Counted from the stretch's first letter, positions 6,576-15,398 are shown. The stretch is DNA of 20,891 nt from Sphingomonas hengshuiensis (GCA_003240755.1 QFNF01000044.1:1-20891), one strand, 5' to 3'. Notes: generated by a model not told the origin, from the letters alone. A program made the numbers and translations.

Positions 6576-8027
6576 ATGAAGAACATCCGGTGCTCGGTTC
6601 GACCGATACTGTACGGAATGGCGCTCGCCGCGTCGGGAACGGTCGCGGTCCTTCCCGCCAGCGCCCAGACGGCGTTCGAGACGATCGATCGTACCGCCCA
6701 GGCCGATGTCAGCTTTTCCTCGGGCGAACGCGGCAAGCCGATCCTCGCCGGCAGCGTGGTGACTGTTACCGGAGAGAAGTTCCGCCCCAACCAGAAAGTG
6801 ACCCTGCTCTACGGCACCAATCCGTTGCCGGGCGGCGAACTGACCGCCGATGCCGAGGGCAAGGTTTCGACCAGGATCACCCTTCCGGCCAACGCCGCGC
6901 CGGGTATTCACCCGATCATGGTCGTCGCGCAGGCGCCCTACAGCGCGTCGATCGCCGAGCTGAAGGTTTCGCCCACCGTGCCGCTCGCCGGGCAGGGCAA
7001 CTACACGCTCACCCATGGCGAGGTGGCACGCGGCCTCTACCAATCGGCCTACAGCACGAAGAACAACACGCTGTTCGTCGCCTCCGCGGTCGGCCGTCCG
7101 CCGGTCGGTCAGTCGGAGATACTGAAGCTGAATGCCGATACGCTGGCCGTGCTGGCGCGCGTGACGCCGGCCGAGGCGCCGATGCCCGAGCGCCGCGGCG
7201 GCCGGGGGACTGCCGCGGGGGAACCATCCGCCGCGCCGGCGAAGAACCTGTTCGCCGTTTACGGGATCGGCGTGGACGACGCCAAGGGTACGGTGTGGGT
7301 CACGAATTCACGCCAGAACACGGTCGCGGTGTACCGCCAGTCGGACCTGTCGCTCATCAAGCAGTTCGCCCCCGGTACCGTAAACCACGCCCGCGACGTC
7401 ATCGTCGATCCGGCCGCAGGCAAGGCCTATTCCAGCGCGACGTTCCAGCCCGAAGTGGTGGTGTTCGACACGGGGACGCTGGAGGTCGCCAAGCGGATCG
7501 CCATCCGATCGGGCCGGCGCGGCGGCAATTTCTCGGCGGCCAGCCTGTCGTTCGATGCCGGTAACGGCAAGCTGTACGTCGTCAGCAACGCAACCGACGA
7601 AGTGGCGGTGATCGACACCCGCACCCAGGAAGTGACCAGGGTCCTGCCCGTTCCCGGCGCCAAGAGCGCGATCGGCGTGTCGCACGACCCGCAGACCGGG
7701 CGCATCTTCGTCGCCGCGCAAGGCACCGACAATCTGGTCGTCCTTGACGGAAACAGCGGCGCGGTCGTCGCCGATACGCCGGTCGGCGCGGGTGCGCTCA
7801 ACGTCGTCTTCGATCCCGTGAAGCGGCGCGCCTATGTCGCGACGCGCGGGGCCGGGACCATCGCGGTGGCCGACGCCGACGGCAGGATCGTGGCCAATCT
7901 CGGCCCGGCGCCCATGGCGAACCATGTGTCGCTCGGCAAGAACGGCACCGTGTATGCGGTCGACAAGTCGGCCGGTGTCCGCAATGCCGAGAACGACACG
8001 ATCCTGAAGATCGTCCCCAGGAAGTGA
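6576..8027 (+). CDS. YncE-like periplasmic beta-propeller protein with N-terminal Ig/TIG-like domain
   Basis: The 483-residue protein begins with a signal peptide cleaved after PASA (residue 30). Residues of about 35-125 (GSVVTVTGEKFRPNQKVTLL and the stretch ending GIHPIMVV) look like a small beta-sandwich of IPT/TIG or Ig type. The rest is a YVTN/YncE-type propeller with repeated blades such as KAYSSATFQPEVVVFDT, KLYVVSNATDEVAVIDT and RIFVAAQGTDNLVVLDG. A low-complexity insert, PERRGGRGTAAGEPSAAPAKN, interrupts one blade. E. coli YncE is about 130 residues shorter and, as I recall, lacks the added domain. Of two adjacent ATGs, 6576 has the better spacing to AAGGGG at 6565-6570. The gene is divergent from the TonB-dependent receptor and has a Fur-like box upstream, so an accessory role in iron uptake is likely. 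The biochemical function is unknown. Confidence 0.85.
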   Translation: MKNIRCSVRPILYGMALAASGTVAVLPASAQTAFETIDRTAQADVSFSSGERGKPILAGSVVTVTGEKFRPNQKVTLLYGTNPLPGGELTADAEGKVSTRITLPANAAPGIHPIMVVAQAPYSASIAELKVSPTVPLAGQGNYTLTHGEVARGLYQSAYSTKNNTLFVASAVGRPPVGQSEILKLNADTLAVLARVTPAEAPMPERRGGRGTAAGEPSAAPAKNLFAVYGIGVDDAKGTVWVTNSRQNTVAVYRQSDLSLIKQFAPGTVNHARDVIVDPAAGKAYSSATFQPEVVVFDTGTLEVAKRIAIRSGRRGGNFSAASLSFDAGNGKLYVVSNATDEVAVIDTRTQEVTRVLPVPGAKSAIGVSHDPQTGRIFVAAQGTDNLVVLDGNSGAVVADTPVGAGALNVVFDPVKRRAYVATRGAGTIAVADADGRIVANLGPAPMANHVSLGKNGTVYAVDKSAGVRNAENDTILKIVPRK

Positions 8028-8033
8028 CGCAGC

Positions 8034-8059
8034 GCCGGGCGCCGGCAAGGGCGCCCGGC
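8034..8059 (+). terminator. GC-rich hairpin downstream of the YncE-like gene
   Basis: GCCGGGCGC at 8034-8042 pairs perfectly with GCGCCCGGC at 8051-8059 around an 8-base loop, starting 6 bp after the stop codon. The stem is strong but no T-run follows, so termination would be weak or would use another mechanism. Confidence 0.5.
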
Positions 8060-8091
8060 ACGGCTCCATCCCTGCTGGCCGGAGGTTCGTC

Positions 8092-8982
8092 ATGGCCGTC
8101 CGCATAGACCCCAGCCTGCTCGTCATTCTGGCCATGCTGCTCAAGACGCGCAGCGTGAGCCGGGCGGCGGCCCAGCTCAAGACCAGCCAGCCTTCGGTCA
8201 GCCGCGCGCTGGCGCTGCTTCGCACCGAACTGGGCGACCCCCTTCTGGTCCGCTCGAGCGGCGGCATGACGCTGACGCGTCGTGCCGAGGAACTGGTGGA
8301 GCCCGTCCAGAACTGGCTCAACGCCACCGCGACGCTGCTCGAACCGCCATGTTTCGAACCCCGGCAGCTCGAACGCCGCTTCCGCGTCGCGTCGACCGAT
8401 TTCGGCGTGCTGGCCGTGATAGCGCCGGCCCTTCCACGGTTGATGGAGGAGGCTCCGCGCGCTGCGATCGACGTGGTCGGGCTGAAGGGCGGCATGATTG
8501 CGGAACTGGCCTCCGGCGAGGTCGATCTGCTGGTGTCGGGCCTCGATCCGAACCTGTCCCAATCGCATGAGAGGTTCCTGTTCACCGACGATTTCTCGTG
8601 CCTGTTCCGTGCCGGCCATCCGCTTGCCGGCGACAGCGCGCCGGTCCCGCTGGAACAGTATCTGCGATGGCCGCATATCGCCGTCACGGTCGGCGACGAC
8701 GATTTCGATCGTATCGAAAGTCGTCTGGGCGCGCACGGCCAACGGCGGCGGGTGGTCGCCAGCATTCCCTATTTCGGGACGTCGCCCAGCGTCATCGGCG
8801 CGTCCGATGCGGTCGTCACGCTGCCCAGCCGGGCGGCACGCGCCTTGGGTGGTGCCCATGGCCTGCACATGCGTCCGGCGCCGGTCGAAACCGGCAGCTT
8901 CGGCTACCACCTGCTATGGCACGAACGGACCGAACGCGATCCGGCGTCGATCTGGTTACGGGACCTGCTGGCGGGCAACTGA
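8092..8982 (+). CDS. LysR-family transcriptional regulator
   Basis: The 296-residue protein has the standard LysR layout. The winged helix-turn-helix occupies about residues 5-64, with SRAAAQLKTSQPSVSRALAL as the recognition region and GDPLLVRSSGGMTLT as the wing. An effector-binding domain follows from about residue 95. The wing sequence and length resemble the NodD/NahR-like branch, which is a weak clue only. Start ATG 8092 has GGAGG (8078-8082) upstream. The gene runs in the same direction as the YncE-like gene, 64 bp downstream across a hairpin, and its end overlaps the convergent cytochrome b561 gene by 27 bp. No divergently transcribed partner exists, so its target is not obvious. It may act on the YncE-like gene or elsewhere. 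Confidence 0.92.
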   Translation: MAVRIDPSLLVILAMLLKTRSVSRAAAQLKTSQPSVSRALALLRTELGDPLLVRSSGGMTLTRRAEELVEPVQNWLNATATLLEPPCFEPRQLERRFRVASTDFGVLAVIAPALPRLMEEAPRAAIDVVGLKGGMIAELASGEVDLLVSGLDPNLSQSHERFLFTDDFSCLFRAGHPLAGDSAPVPLEQYLRWPHIAVTVGDDDFDRIESRLGAHGQRRRVVASIPYFGTSPSVIGASDAVVTLPSRAARALGGAHGLHMRPAPVETGSFGYHLLWHERTERDPASIWLRDLLAGN

Positions 8983-9519
8983 ACCGCGGCGCCCCGCCAT
9001 CCGCCGCAGCGTGCCGTCGCGCCAGACGAACTGGTGGATCAGCGCCATGGCCACATGTCCGACGATCAACGCCAGCAGCAGCCAGGCGAGCGTGCCGTGC
9101 AGCAGTTGCGCGGGCGCGGTCATCCATTCGACCGGGGCGGCCGCCCCGCGCAGCGTGATGCCGAACAGTTGGATCGGCCGTTCCGAACCGATCATCCGCA
9201 ACACCGCCAGCGCCGGCACGATCATCATCAGCGCGTACAGCGCGACATGGCCGGCATTGGCGAGCGTGCCGACCAGGCCGGTCCCGTGGGGCGGGCGGTG
9301 GTCGCGCTGGCTGATCGCCCAGAAGGTCCGCAGCAACACCAGTACCAGCACCAGCGTACCGACGGAGCCGTGCGTCCCCACCCAGAAGCCGGTCAGCGGC
9401 GACCGGCCGACCAGGGTCTTCACGATCATCCCGCCGAGCTGCCACAGGATCAGCGCCGCCATGCCCCAGTGCAGCACGCGGGTGATCGTGCCATAGCCGC
9501 GTTTGTCGTCCTTCATCAT
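8956..9519 (-). CDS. Cytochrome b561
   Basis: This 187-residue inner-membrane protein has four hydrophobic segments (about residues 15-35, 48-70, 90-110 and 140-160). His17 in RVLHW, His50 in GTHGSVG, His141 in LLHGTLAW and His155 in GHVAMALIH are spaced as the ligands of two b hemes in bacterial CybB-type b561 proteins. It can pass electrons from quinol, in some members to superoxide or ferric chelates. Start ATG 9519 is preferred because GAGGAA lies 8 bases upstream; the neighbouring ATG at 9516 is the alternative. The gene is divergent from the 981-residue TonB-dependent receptor and shares an intergenic region with a Fur-like site. A role in reducing imported ferric iron is plausible but inferred. 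Its 3' end overlaps the LysR gene. Confidence 0.9.
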   Translation of the reverse strand: MMKDDKRGYGTITRVLHWGMAALILWQLGGMIVKTLVGRSPLTGFWVGTHGSVGTLVLVLVLLRTFWAISQRDHRPPHGTGLVGTLANAGHVALYALMMIVPALAVLRMIGSERPIQLFGITLRGAAAPVEWMTAPAQLLHGTLAWLLLALIVGHVAMALIHQFVWRDGTLRRMAGRRGSVARQQVP

Positions 9520-9678
9520 CGGGGCGTTTCCTCGTTCGGTGTCCGGGACATGACCGTGTCCGATACAGATTCCCGCGGGACGCACGGCACCCCGATCCGC
9601 GAATATCGATTATACGGTGGCGGCATAACGCGGTTTTCCGGTGGGAACCGCGCCTCCCTCCTCCCGGCGCCGTTTGAA

Positions 9679-9707
9679 ATAATCTGGCTATTGCGATCAA
9701 TTGTCAA
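9679..9707 (-). promoter_or_regulatory. Sigma70-type promoter for cytochrome b561
   Basis: On the minus strand a perfect -35 TTGACA (9702-9707) is followed after exactly 17 bases by GATTAT (9679-9684; 4 of 6 matches to TATAAT). Transcription would start near 9672 and leave a leader of about 150 bases before the b561 start. The -35 box overlaps the Fur-like site at 9692-9706, so a bound repressor would block it. Confidence 0.5.
9692..9706. promoter_or_regulatory. Fur-like operator between cytochrome b561 and TonB-dependent receptor
   Basis: The minus strand reads TGACAATTGATCGCA, identical at 12 of 15 positions to the palindrome at 6237-6251 (TGCGAATTGTTCGCA). It lies about 50 bp upstream of the receptor start and on the -35 element of the b561 promoter, so it could control both genes. 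Confidence 0.5.
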
Positions 9708-9758
9708 TATCGACATCGGTCAGGGGCCAGTCGAGCCCGATATCGAACGGGGGCGTGC

Positions 9759-12704
9759 GTGTTTCGAAAGTCCGTGGCCATGATGGCCTTGTCCACCGCC
9801 GGCATGACGGCCATGGTCAGCGGCCAGGCGCTGGCGCAGGTCGCCGTCGCGCCGGTGCCGCAGGAGGACGAGATCGTCGTCACCGGCACCAACATTCGCG
9901 GTGCGCCGGTGATCGGCAGCAGCGTCCAGCGGATCGACGCCGACGAACTGGCGCGCCGCGGCGATCCGACCCTTGCCGAGATATTCCGCGAACTGCCGTC
10001 CAACTTCGCCGGCGGCGTCGGCAGTCCCGACAACAGCCGGGGCGGACAGGATGCCAGCCCGGCGGGACCGAACCTGACGGGCGGGTCGGGCATCAACCTG
10101 CGCGGACTGGGATCGCTGTCGACGCTGGTGCTGGTCAACGGCCGGCGTGTCGCGGCGTCGGGCCAGCTCGGCGATTTCGTCGACATCTCGAACCTGCCGC
10201 TCGCCGCGATCGATCGGGTCGAGATTTTCCAGGACGGCGGTTCGGCGCTCTACGGATCGGACGCGGTCGGTGGCGTCGTCAACATCATCCTGAAGGATCG
10301 GCAGGAGGGCGTCCGCGCGCTCGGCCGCGCGGGCATCGGCAAGTCGGGCGAGGCGGAGGCGCAGGCCAGCCTGGTCGGCGGCACCGACTGGGGATCGGGC
10401 CACGGCGTGCTCGGCTATGAGTTCAACTTTCGCGACAACATCCTCGCGAACGATCGCGGCTTCAACGGCGGCGACCTGTCCGGTCGCGGCGGGATCGACT
10501 GGCCGCGCTACACCAGCCGGGCCGGGGCTGCCGCGAACATCTTCGCCGGGGCGGCGGCGTTCAATGGCGCGGTCGCCCATATCGTCCCGCAAGGGCCCGG
10601 CACCGGCCTGACCGTGGCACAGCTCACGCCTGCCACCGGCGGCTTCGGCAACAGCTTCGACCCCTGGGACCGACAGGACATCCTGCCGGAAATGCGCCGG
10701 CACAGCGTTTTCGCGTCGATCACGCAGCAACTCGGCGTAGCGACGGCGTTCGCCCGCGGACGCTATACCCGGCGGGACGGCAACTACAGCCTGGGATACG
10801 CGCCGATCTTCGGCACCGTGCCGTCCACCAACCCGGCCTTCATTACCGGCACGACCAACAATTTCGGCGTGCTGGTCGATGATCGGCCGCTCACCCGCGA
10901 CGTGCGCGTCAACAGCTATGCCGGCGAGGCGGGGCTGCGCGCGCGGCCGTTCGGCGACTGGACCGCCGAGGCGATCGTCTCGTACAGCCGCGAGGAACAA
11001 CGCCGCGATTCGACCCTGCTGCGCGACAGCAATGTCGGCGAGCGGCTGTCCAACGGCACCTTTGCGCCGACGTCGATCGCCTGCGCGCTGTCCGGTCTGA
11101 ACGGCGCGAACATCGGCGCCGTCACCAATGCGACGGAGGCGCAACGCTTCTGCGCCAGCCTCAATTACGCGACGTTCAATCCCTATTCGTCGCAGCCGCT
11201 GTCGGACCAGGTGCTGGGCCAGTTGATCGGGTACGAGACGCTGGTCTTCACCTCGCGCACGTTGCAGGGCACGGTCAAGGTCGACGGTACGGTGTTCGAC
11301 CTGCCGGGCGGGCCGTTCAAGCTGGCCGGCGGCATCGACTGGCGGCGCGAGACGATCGACGGGGATCTCGACTTCAACTATCGCAGCCTGGCAGCGCGCC
11401 AGGTGCCGTACGGCGTCACCGAGCAGAAGGTGTTCTCCGCCTTTGCCGAAGCGGCGCTGCCGCTGGTCGGCAACGACAATGCGATCCCCGGCATCGCCGC
11501 GCTCGACCTGTCGGCGGCGGTACGGCACGAGCGGTCGGACGACCTGTCGGGCTTCGCGACGACGAACCCGCGCTTCGGCATACGCTATGCCCCGGTCAGC
11601 GGCTTCAACCTGCGCGGGAGCTGGGGAACCTCGTTCCACGCCGCGCCGATGCGGTTCCAGTATGAAGGCCCGCAGCCGGTCGCGGGCGGCAACGGCATCT
11701 TCTATGCCAATGCCTTCTACACCGCGCCGTGCAACACGACGCTGGTGGGGCTGAACGGCTTCACCGGGACGCCCGGCGGGGCGGGCAACTGCACGTTCAC
11801 CGGCATGGTCGTCACCGGCGGCGCCGGGCCGACGCTCAAGCCCGAACGTGCCGATACCTGGAGCGTGGGGATCGATATCGCGCCGCCCGCCATTCCGGGG
11901 TTCAGCGTGTCGCTGAACTATTTCAACCTGCGCGTCCGGGACCGGCTGGTCCGTATCACCTCGGGCGCGCTGGCGGGCATCCTCTCCAACTATTTCGCGA
12001 CCGGGAACAGCTCGTACATCGCCAATCTGGACTTCAGTCCCGACTTGTCTGAGGTGCAGGCGCTGTTCGACGATCCGCGCTTTCTGGGCGTGCAGGGACC
12101 GGGACCGTCGCGCCGGCCGGAGCAGATCCAGGCGATCATCCGCGCCACCCAGAGCAACCTTGCCGCCCTGAAGATGGAAGGCGTCGACTTCTCGGTAGGC
12201 TATGCGTTCGATCTGGGCAAGGTCGGCCGGCTCGGCGTGTTCGGCAACGGCACGCTGATTACCGGATATGCGCTGCAGGCGACGCCCGGCGCGGCGTTCC
12301 AGGACCGGCTGGGCCAGTATGAAAGCGTCGGCAATCCCGTACCGCTGCGCTTCCGTTCGGGGCTGGACTGGGCGAACGGCGGTTTCTCGGCACGGGGCAC
12401 GCTCAACTATGTCGACGGCTACGAATGCGCCGCGGGCTGTTACGTGCCCGGTGCGACGGGTGCCCCGGTCCTCAGCACCACGCCGGTGCCGATCGATGCC
12501 TGGGCCACGATCGACCTGCAGCTCGGCTATGCGTTCGCGAACGGGCTGGGGGTCGCGCTGAGCGTCAACAACGCCTTCGACAACGACCCGCCGTTCATCG
12601 ACACCGGTCGGGTCGTCACCGGCAACGCGCCCGAGCCGTATGACGGTGCCAATGCCAGCATCCTGGGCCGCACGGTGGCGCTGACCGTCTCCAAGCAGTT
12701 CTGA
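9759..12704 (+). CDS. Large TonB-dependent receptor (981 residues)
   Basis: This is an outer-membrane importer of the large type common in sphingomonads and xanthomonads. Residues 1-26 form a signal peptide ending ALA. DEIVVTGTNIRG (about 37-48) is the TonB-box/plug start. The plug shows INLRGLGSLSTLVLVNGRRV, IEIF-like VEIFQDGGSALYGSDAVGG and VNIILK. The barrel contains LRGSWGTSFHAAPMRFQYEG and ends SKQF with a terminal Phe. Three Cys pairs (for example YECAAGCYVPG) probably form loop disulfides. The start is GTG at 9759 with a GGGGG run 5 bases before it. There is no FecA-type N-terminal signalling extension. Neighbours are the divergent cytochrome b561, a convergent esterase and an ABC importer beyond it. 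A siderophore-like ligand is the best inference; cobalamin or another chelate remains possible. Confidence 0.93.
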   Translation: MFRKSVAMMALSTAGMTAMVSGQALAQVAVAPVPQEDEIVVTGTNIRGAPVIGSSVQRIDADELARRGDPTLAEIFRELPSNFAGGVGSPDNSRGGQDASPAGPNLTGGSGINLRGLGSLSTLVLVNGRRVAASGQLGDFVDISNLPLAAIDRVEIFQDGGSALYGSDAVGGVVNIILKDRQEGVRALGRAGIGKSGEAEAQASLVGGTDWGSGHGVLGYEFNFRDNILANDRGFNGGDLSGRGGIDWPRYTSRAGAAANIFAGAAAFNGAVAHIVPQGPGTGLTVAQLTPATGGFGNSFDPWDRQDILPEMRRHSVFASITQQLGVATAFARGRYTRRDGNYSLGYAPIFGTVPSTNPAFITGTTNNFGVLVDDRPLTRDVRVNSYAGEAGLRARPFGDWTAEAIVSYSREEQRRDSTLLRDSNVGERLSNGTFAPTSIACALSGLNGANIGAVTNATEAQRFCASLNYATFNPYSSQPLSDQVLGQLIGYETLVFTSRTLQGTVKVDGTVFDLPGGPFKLAGGIDWRRETIDGDLDFNYRSLAARQVPYGVTEQKVFSAFAEAALPLVGNDNAIPGIAALDLSAAVRHERSDDLSGFATTNPRFGIRYAPVSGFNLRGSWGTSFHAAPMRFQYEGPQPVAGGNGIFYANAFYTAPCNTTLVGLNGFTGTPGGAGNCTFTGMVVTGGAGPTLKPERADTWSVGIDIAPPAIPGFSVSLNYFNLRVRDRLVRITSGALAGILSNYFATGNSSYIANLDFSPDLSEVQALFDDPRFLGVQGPGPSRRPEQIQAIIRATQSNLAALKMEGVDFSVGYAFDLGKVGRLGVFGNGTLITGYALQATPGAAFQDRLGQYESVGNPVPLRFRSGLDWANGGFSARGTLNYVDGYECAAGCYVPGATGAPVLSTTPVPIDAWATIDLQLGYAFANGLGVALSVNNAFDNDPPFIDTGRVVTGNAPEPYDGANASILGRTVALTVSKQF

Positions 12705-12740
12705 TGACGGCCGGTGGTGGCATGCCCCGCGTCGCCGCGC

Positions 12741-13466
12741 TCAGCGCGTGATCCCGTGGACGAAGCGGAGCGCCATCGGCAGGGCGGCGAAGACGATCGA
12801 ACCGTGATCCTCGTCGGGGAAGACGGCGTGATCGACATGCACGCCGTTGGCGATCAGCGTCGCGACGGTGCCGGGCAGGTCCGCCTGTGCCTGCGGCTCG
12901 CGCCCGCCCCATGCGATCAGCAGGCGGACGTCCCCGGCGATCCGTTCCGGCAGTTGCGGCGCGCGCCGGATCGACGGGCTGAACGCGACGCCCGCGCCGA
13001 AGCCGCCAAGGGCGAGCGCGTCGAGCGCGAACACACCGCCAAAGCTGTGGCCGAGGATCGCCCGCCGTGCCGGATCGATCGGTGCGAGCGTGGCGATGTC
13101 GGGCAGCACCCTTTCCCGCACCAGTTCGTGCAAGGCGGCCATGCCGTCGCCATCGGGCAAGAAGTCGCGTTCGCGCCGCGCCGGGTCGTGGCTCCAGCCG
13201 GCACCCGAAGCGATGCCGACCACCACCATCGGAGCGACACCGGTCTTGCCAGGCCGCCGGGCGAGCGCCCGCGCCGCCGCCGCGACCGCATCGAAGTGGA
13301 TCGCGCCATCCATCACGACCAGCAGCGGAAACCCCTCCGCCGGCGATGCTTCCGCCGGCACCGCCACCGCGACGTCATATGCCTCGCCGCCGGCATCGTA
13401 GCGGCGCAGGTGAAATCCGGTCCGCAGCTCGCGCGCCCCGTCGCGGTAAAAGCTGTCGCCATTCAT
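12741..13466 (-). CDS. Alpha/beta-hydrolase esterase, siderophore-esterase-like
   Basis: The 241-residue protein resembles putative esterases of the PF00756 family (Fes/IroE/EsteraseD). It has the nucleophile elbow GHSFGG with Ser141, a candidate catalytic His221 in PDEDHGS, and the FPLLVVMDGAIHF strand characteristic of the family. No signal peptide is evident, so hydrolysis would occur in the cytoplasm, after import. Start ATG 13466 has AGGA about 10 bases upstream; an in-frame ATG lies 27 bases further up at 13493. Longer upstream readings run antisense to the permease gene and are not protein-like. Its place between a TonB-dependent receptor and a FecCD/FecE importer suggests release of iron by cleaving a siderophore ester bond. 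The substrate is inferred from context. Confidence 0.85.
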   Translation of the reverse strand: MNGDSFYRDGARELRTGFHLRRYDAGGEAYDVAVAVPAEASPAEGFPLLVVMDGAIHFDAVAAAARALARRPGKTGVAPMVVVGIASGAGWSHDPARRERDFLPDGDGMAALHELVRERVLPDIATLAPIDPARRAILGHSFGGVFALDALALGGFGAGVAFSPSIRRAPQLPERIAGDVRLLIAWGGREPQAQADLPGTVATLIANGVHVDHAVFPDEDHGSIVFAALPMALRFVHGITR

Positions 13467-13491
13467 CCAAGCGGATCCTAAACCCTGCACC

Positions 13492-14589
13492 ATGCCCCCG
13501 CACCGCCCCCACGAAGCGAGCGCGTCGATCATGCGCGCTTCGATCGACCTCGACCACCCCATATTGGCGGCGCACCGCCGGTCGGCGCGGCGGCGCGACC
13601 TCGTCGTCCTCGCGCTCGGCCTTGCCTGCATCGTCGCGATGATCCTCGACGTCATGACCGGACCCTCCGCGCTCGGCTGGGGACAGGTGCTGGCGGGACT
13701 GGTTTCGCCCGGCTCGCTCGACCCCGCGACCCATGCCATCATCTGGCAGATCCGCCTGCCGCAGGCACTGGTCGCGATACTGGTCGGCGCGGGGCTGGCG
13801 CTTGCCGGGGCCGAGATGCAGACGGTGCTCGACAATCCGCTGTCGGACCCGTTCACGCTCGGCATCTCGTCGGCAGCATCCTTTGGCGCGTCGCTGGCGA
13901 TCGTGCTCGGCATCGGCATCCCGTTCGTGCCCTTCGACGCGATGACCCCGATCAACGCCTTCGTGTTCGCGTTCGGCGCGGTCCTGCTGATCCAGGCGCT
14001 GGCACGGGCGCGATCCGGCGGGGTGCAGTCGCTGGTGCTGTTCGGCATCGCGCTGGTGTTCGCGTTCAACGCGCTGACCGCGCTGGTCCAGTTCCTTTCC
14101 TCGCCCGAGGCGCTGCAGCAACTGGTGTTCTGGACGATGGGATCGCTGTCGCGCGCGGGGTGGTGGGCGGTCGCGCTGCTCGCGCTGGTCGTGGGGACCG
14201 TGGCACCGTTCGCGCTTCTGGCGGCGCGCCAGCTCACCGCGCTGCGCCTGGGCGAGGATCGCGCGGCCAGCGCCGGGGTCGATGTGGCGCGGCTGCGCTT
14301 CGTCTCGCTCCTGCGCGTCAGCCTGCTGTCGGCGACGGCGGTCGCGTGCGTCGGCGTGGTCGGCTTCGTCGGTCTGGTCGGACCGCATATCGCGCGGCTC
14401 CTGCTCGGCGAGGATCATCGCCGCTTCCTGCCCGGCAGCATGCTGGTGGGCGCATTGCTGATGTCGCTGGCGGCGAGCGCGGCCAAGCTGATCGTACCGG
14501 GAAGCTCGATGCCGGTGGGGATCGTCACCGCGCTGATCGGCGTGCCCGTCTTTCTCGCGCTGATGCTGCGACCGGGTGGGCGCGCATGA
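13492..14589 (+). CDS. FecCD-family ABC transporter permease
   Basis: This is a 365-residue inner-membrane permease of the iron-chelate/cobalamin importer family. About ten hydrophobic segments are visible. Family signatures include IRLPQALVAILVGAGLALAG, NPLSDPFTLGISS, the coupling-helix region ARQLTALRLGEDRAASAGVD and VGFVGLVGPHIARLLLGEDHR. It forms the membrane channel, probably as a homodimer, with the downstream ATPase. The start could be ATG 13492 or ATG 13531; neither has a good ribosome binding site. I kept the longer form. Its stop overlaps the ATPase start (ATGA), so the two are translationally coupled. Its start lies only 25 bp from that of the divergent esterase, so both promoters must be compact or lie within the opposing gene. 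Confidence 0.93.
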   Translation: MPPHRPHEASASIMRASIDLDHPILAAHRRSARRRDLVVLALGLACIVAMILDVMTGPSALGWGQVLAGLVSPGSLDPATHAIIWQIRLPQALVAILVGAGLALAGAEMQTVLDNPLSDPFTLGISSAASFGASLAIVLGIGIPFVPFDAMTPINAFVFAFGAVLLIQALARARSGGVQSLVLFGIALVFAFNALTALVQFLSSPEALQQLVFWTMGSLSRAGWWAVALLALVVGTVAPFALLAARQLTALRLGEDRAASAGVDVARLRFVSLLRVSLLSATAVACVGVVGFVGLVGPHIARLLLGEDHRRFLPGSMLVGALLMSLAASAAKLIVPGSSMPVGIVTALIGVPVFLALMLRPGGRA

Positions 14590-15398
14590 GCCGGCGGCTG
14601 ACCATCGCGGGGCTGGGCGTCGCGTATCGCAACCGCGTCGTCATCGATTCGCTCGACCTCCTGCCGATCGAGGGCGGTACGCTCACATCGCTCGTCGGGC
14701 CGAACGGGGCGGGCAAGACCAGCCTGTTGCGGGCGCTGGCGGGACTGGTGCCGTCGACCGGCCGGATCACGCTGGACGATGTCGCGATCGACCGGCTGTC
14801 GCTGCGCGACCGTGCGCGGCACATCGCCTATATGCCGCAGACCCTGCCGCAGGGGGTCGCGCTGAGCGTGCTCGAGACGGTGGTCGCCGCACTGCTCGCC
14901 TCCCCCGCCGCGACCGCCGTGGATACCGAAGCCGACGCCGCGCGGATCGCGCTGATGCAACTGGACGCGATCGGGGCGCTGGACCTTGCCGGCCGGCGTC
15001 TCGACGAACTGTCCGGTGGCCAGCGTCAGCTCGCCAGCCTGGCGCAGGCGCTGGTGCGCAGTCCCGCCATCCTGCTCCTCGACGAACCGACCAGCGCGCT
15101 CGACCTGCGCCACCAGCACGAGGTGACGATGGTCGCGCGCGACTATGCCCGGCGCAGCGGTGCGATCGTCATCGCCGTCCTCCACGACCTGCAGGCCGCC
15201 GCACGGGTTTCCGACCGCCTGGTCGCGGTGGACGGCGGGGCGATCGCCGCCGACGGCCCGCCGCGCGATGCGCTTACCCCCGCGCTGATCGAACAGGTCT
15301 GGCGGGTCCATGCCCGTGTCGAGCACTGCAGCCGGGGCATGCTGCAGGTGATGGTCGACGGCCTCGCCGATCAGCCCGTGGCGAGATCGGCCCAGTAG
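14586..15398 (+). CDS. FecE-type ABC transporter ATP-binding protein
   Basis: The 270-residue cytoplasmic ATPase of the importer has a complete nucleotide-binding fold: Walker A GPNGAGKT (38-45), Q-loop Gln85 in AYMPQTLP, signature LSGGQ (142-146), Walker B ILLLDEP (162-168), D-loop SALD and the switch His200 in VLHD. ATG 14586 overlaps the permease stop by four bases (ATGA), giving a two-gene coupled unit. The C terminus after about residue 245 is a short family extension. Its last 28 bp overlap the convergent substrate-binding-protein gene. Ligand specificity is set by the binding protein and the receptor, so siderophore and cobalamin systems cannot be told apart from this subunit. Confidence 0.94.
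   Translation: MSRRLTIAGLGVAYRNRVVIDSLDLLPIEGGTLTSLVGPNGAGKTSLLRALAGLVPSTGRITLDDVAIDRLSLRDRARHIAYMPQTLPQGVALSVLETVVAALLASPAATAVDTEADAARIALMQLDAIGALDLAGRRLDELSGGQRQLASLAQALVRSPAILLLDEPTSALDLRHQHEVTMVARDYARRSGAIVIAVLHDLQAAARVSDRLVAVDGGAIAADGPPRDALTPALIEQVWRVHARVEHCSRGMLQVMVDGLADQPVARSAQ

Noticed and set aside
12741..14237. 498-codon reading of the esterase gene with a long N-terminal extension
   Set aside because: The extension is antisense to the FecCD permease and is Ser/Ala/Arg-rich without structure. The hydrolase fold starts at ATG 13466, which has a ribosome binding site.
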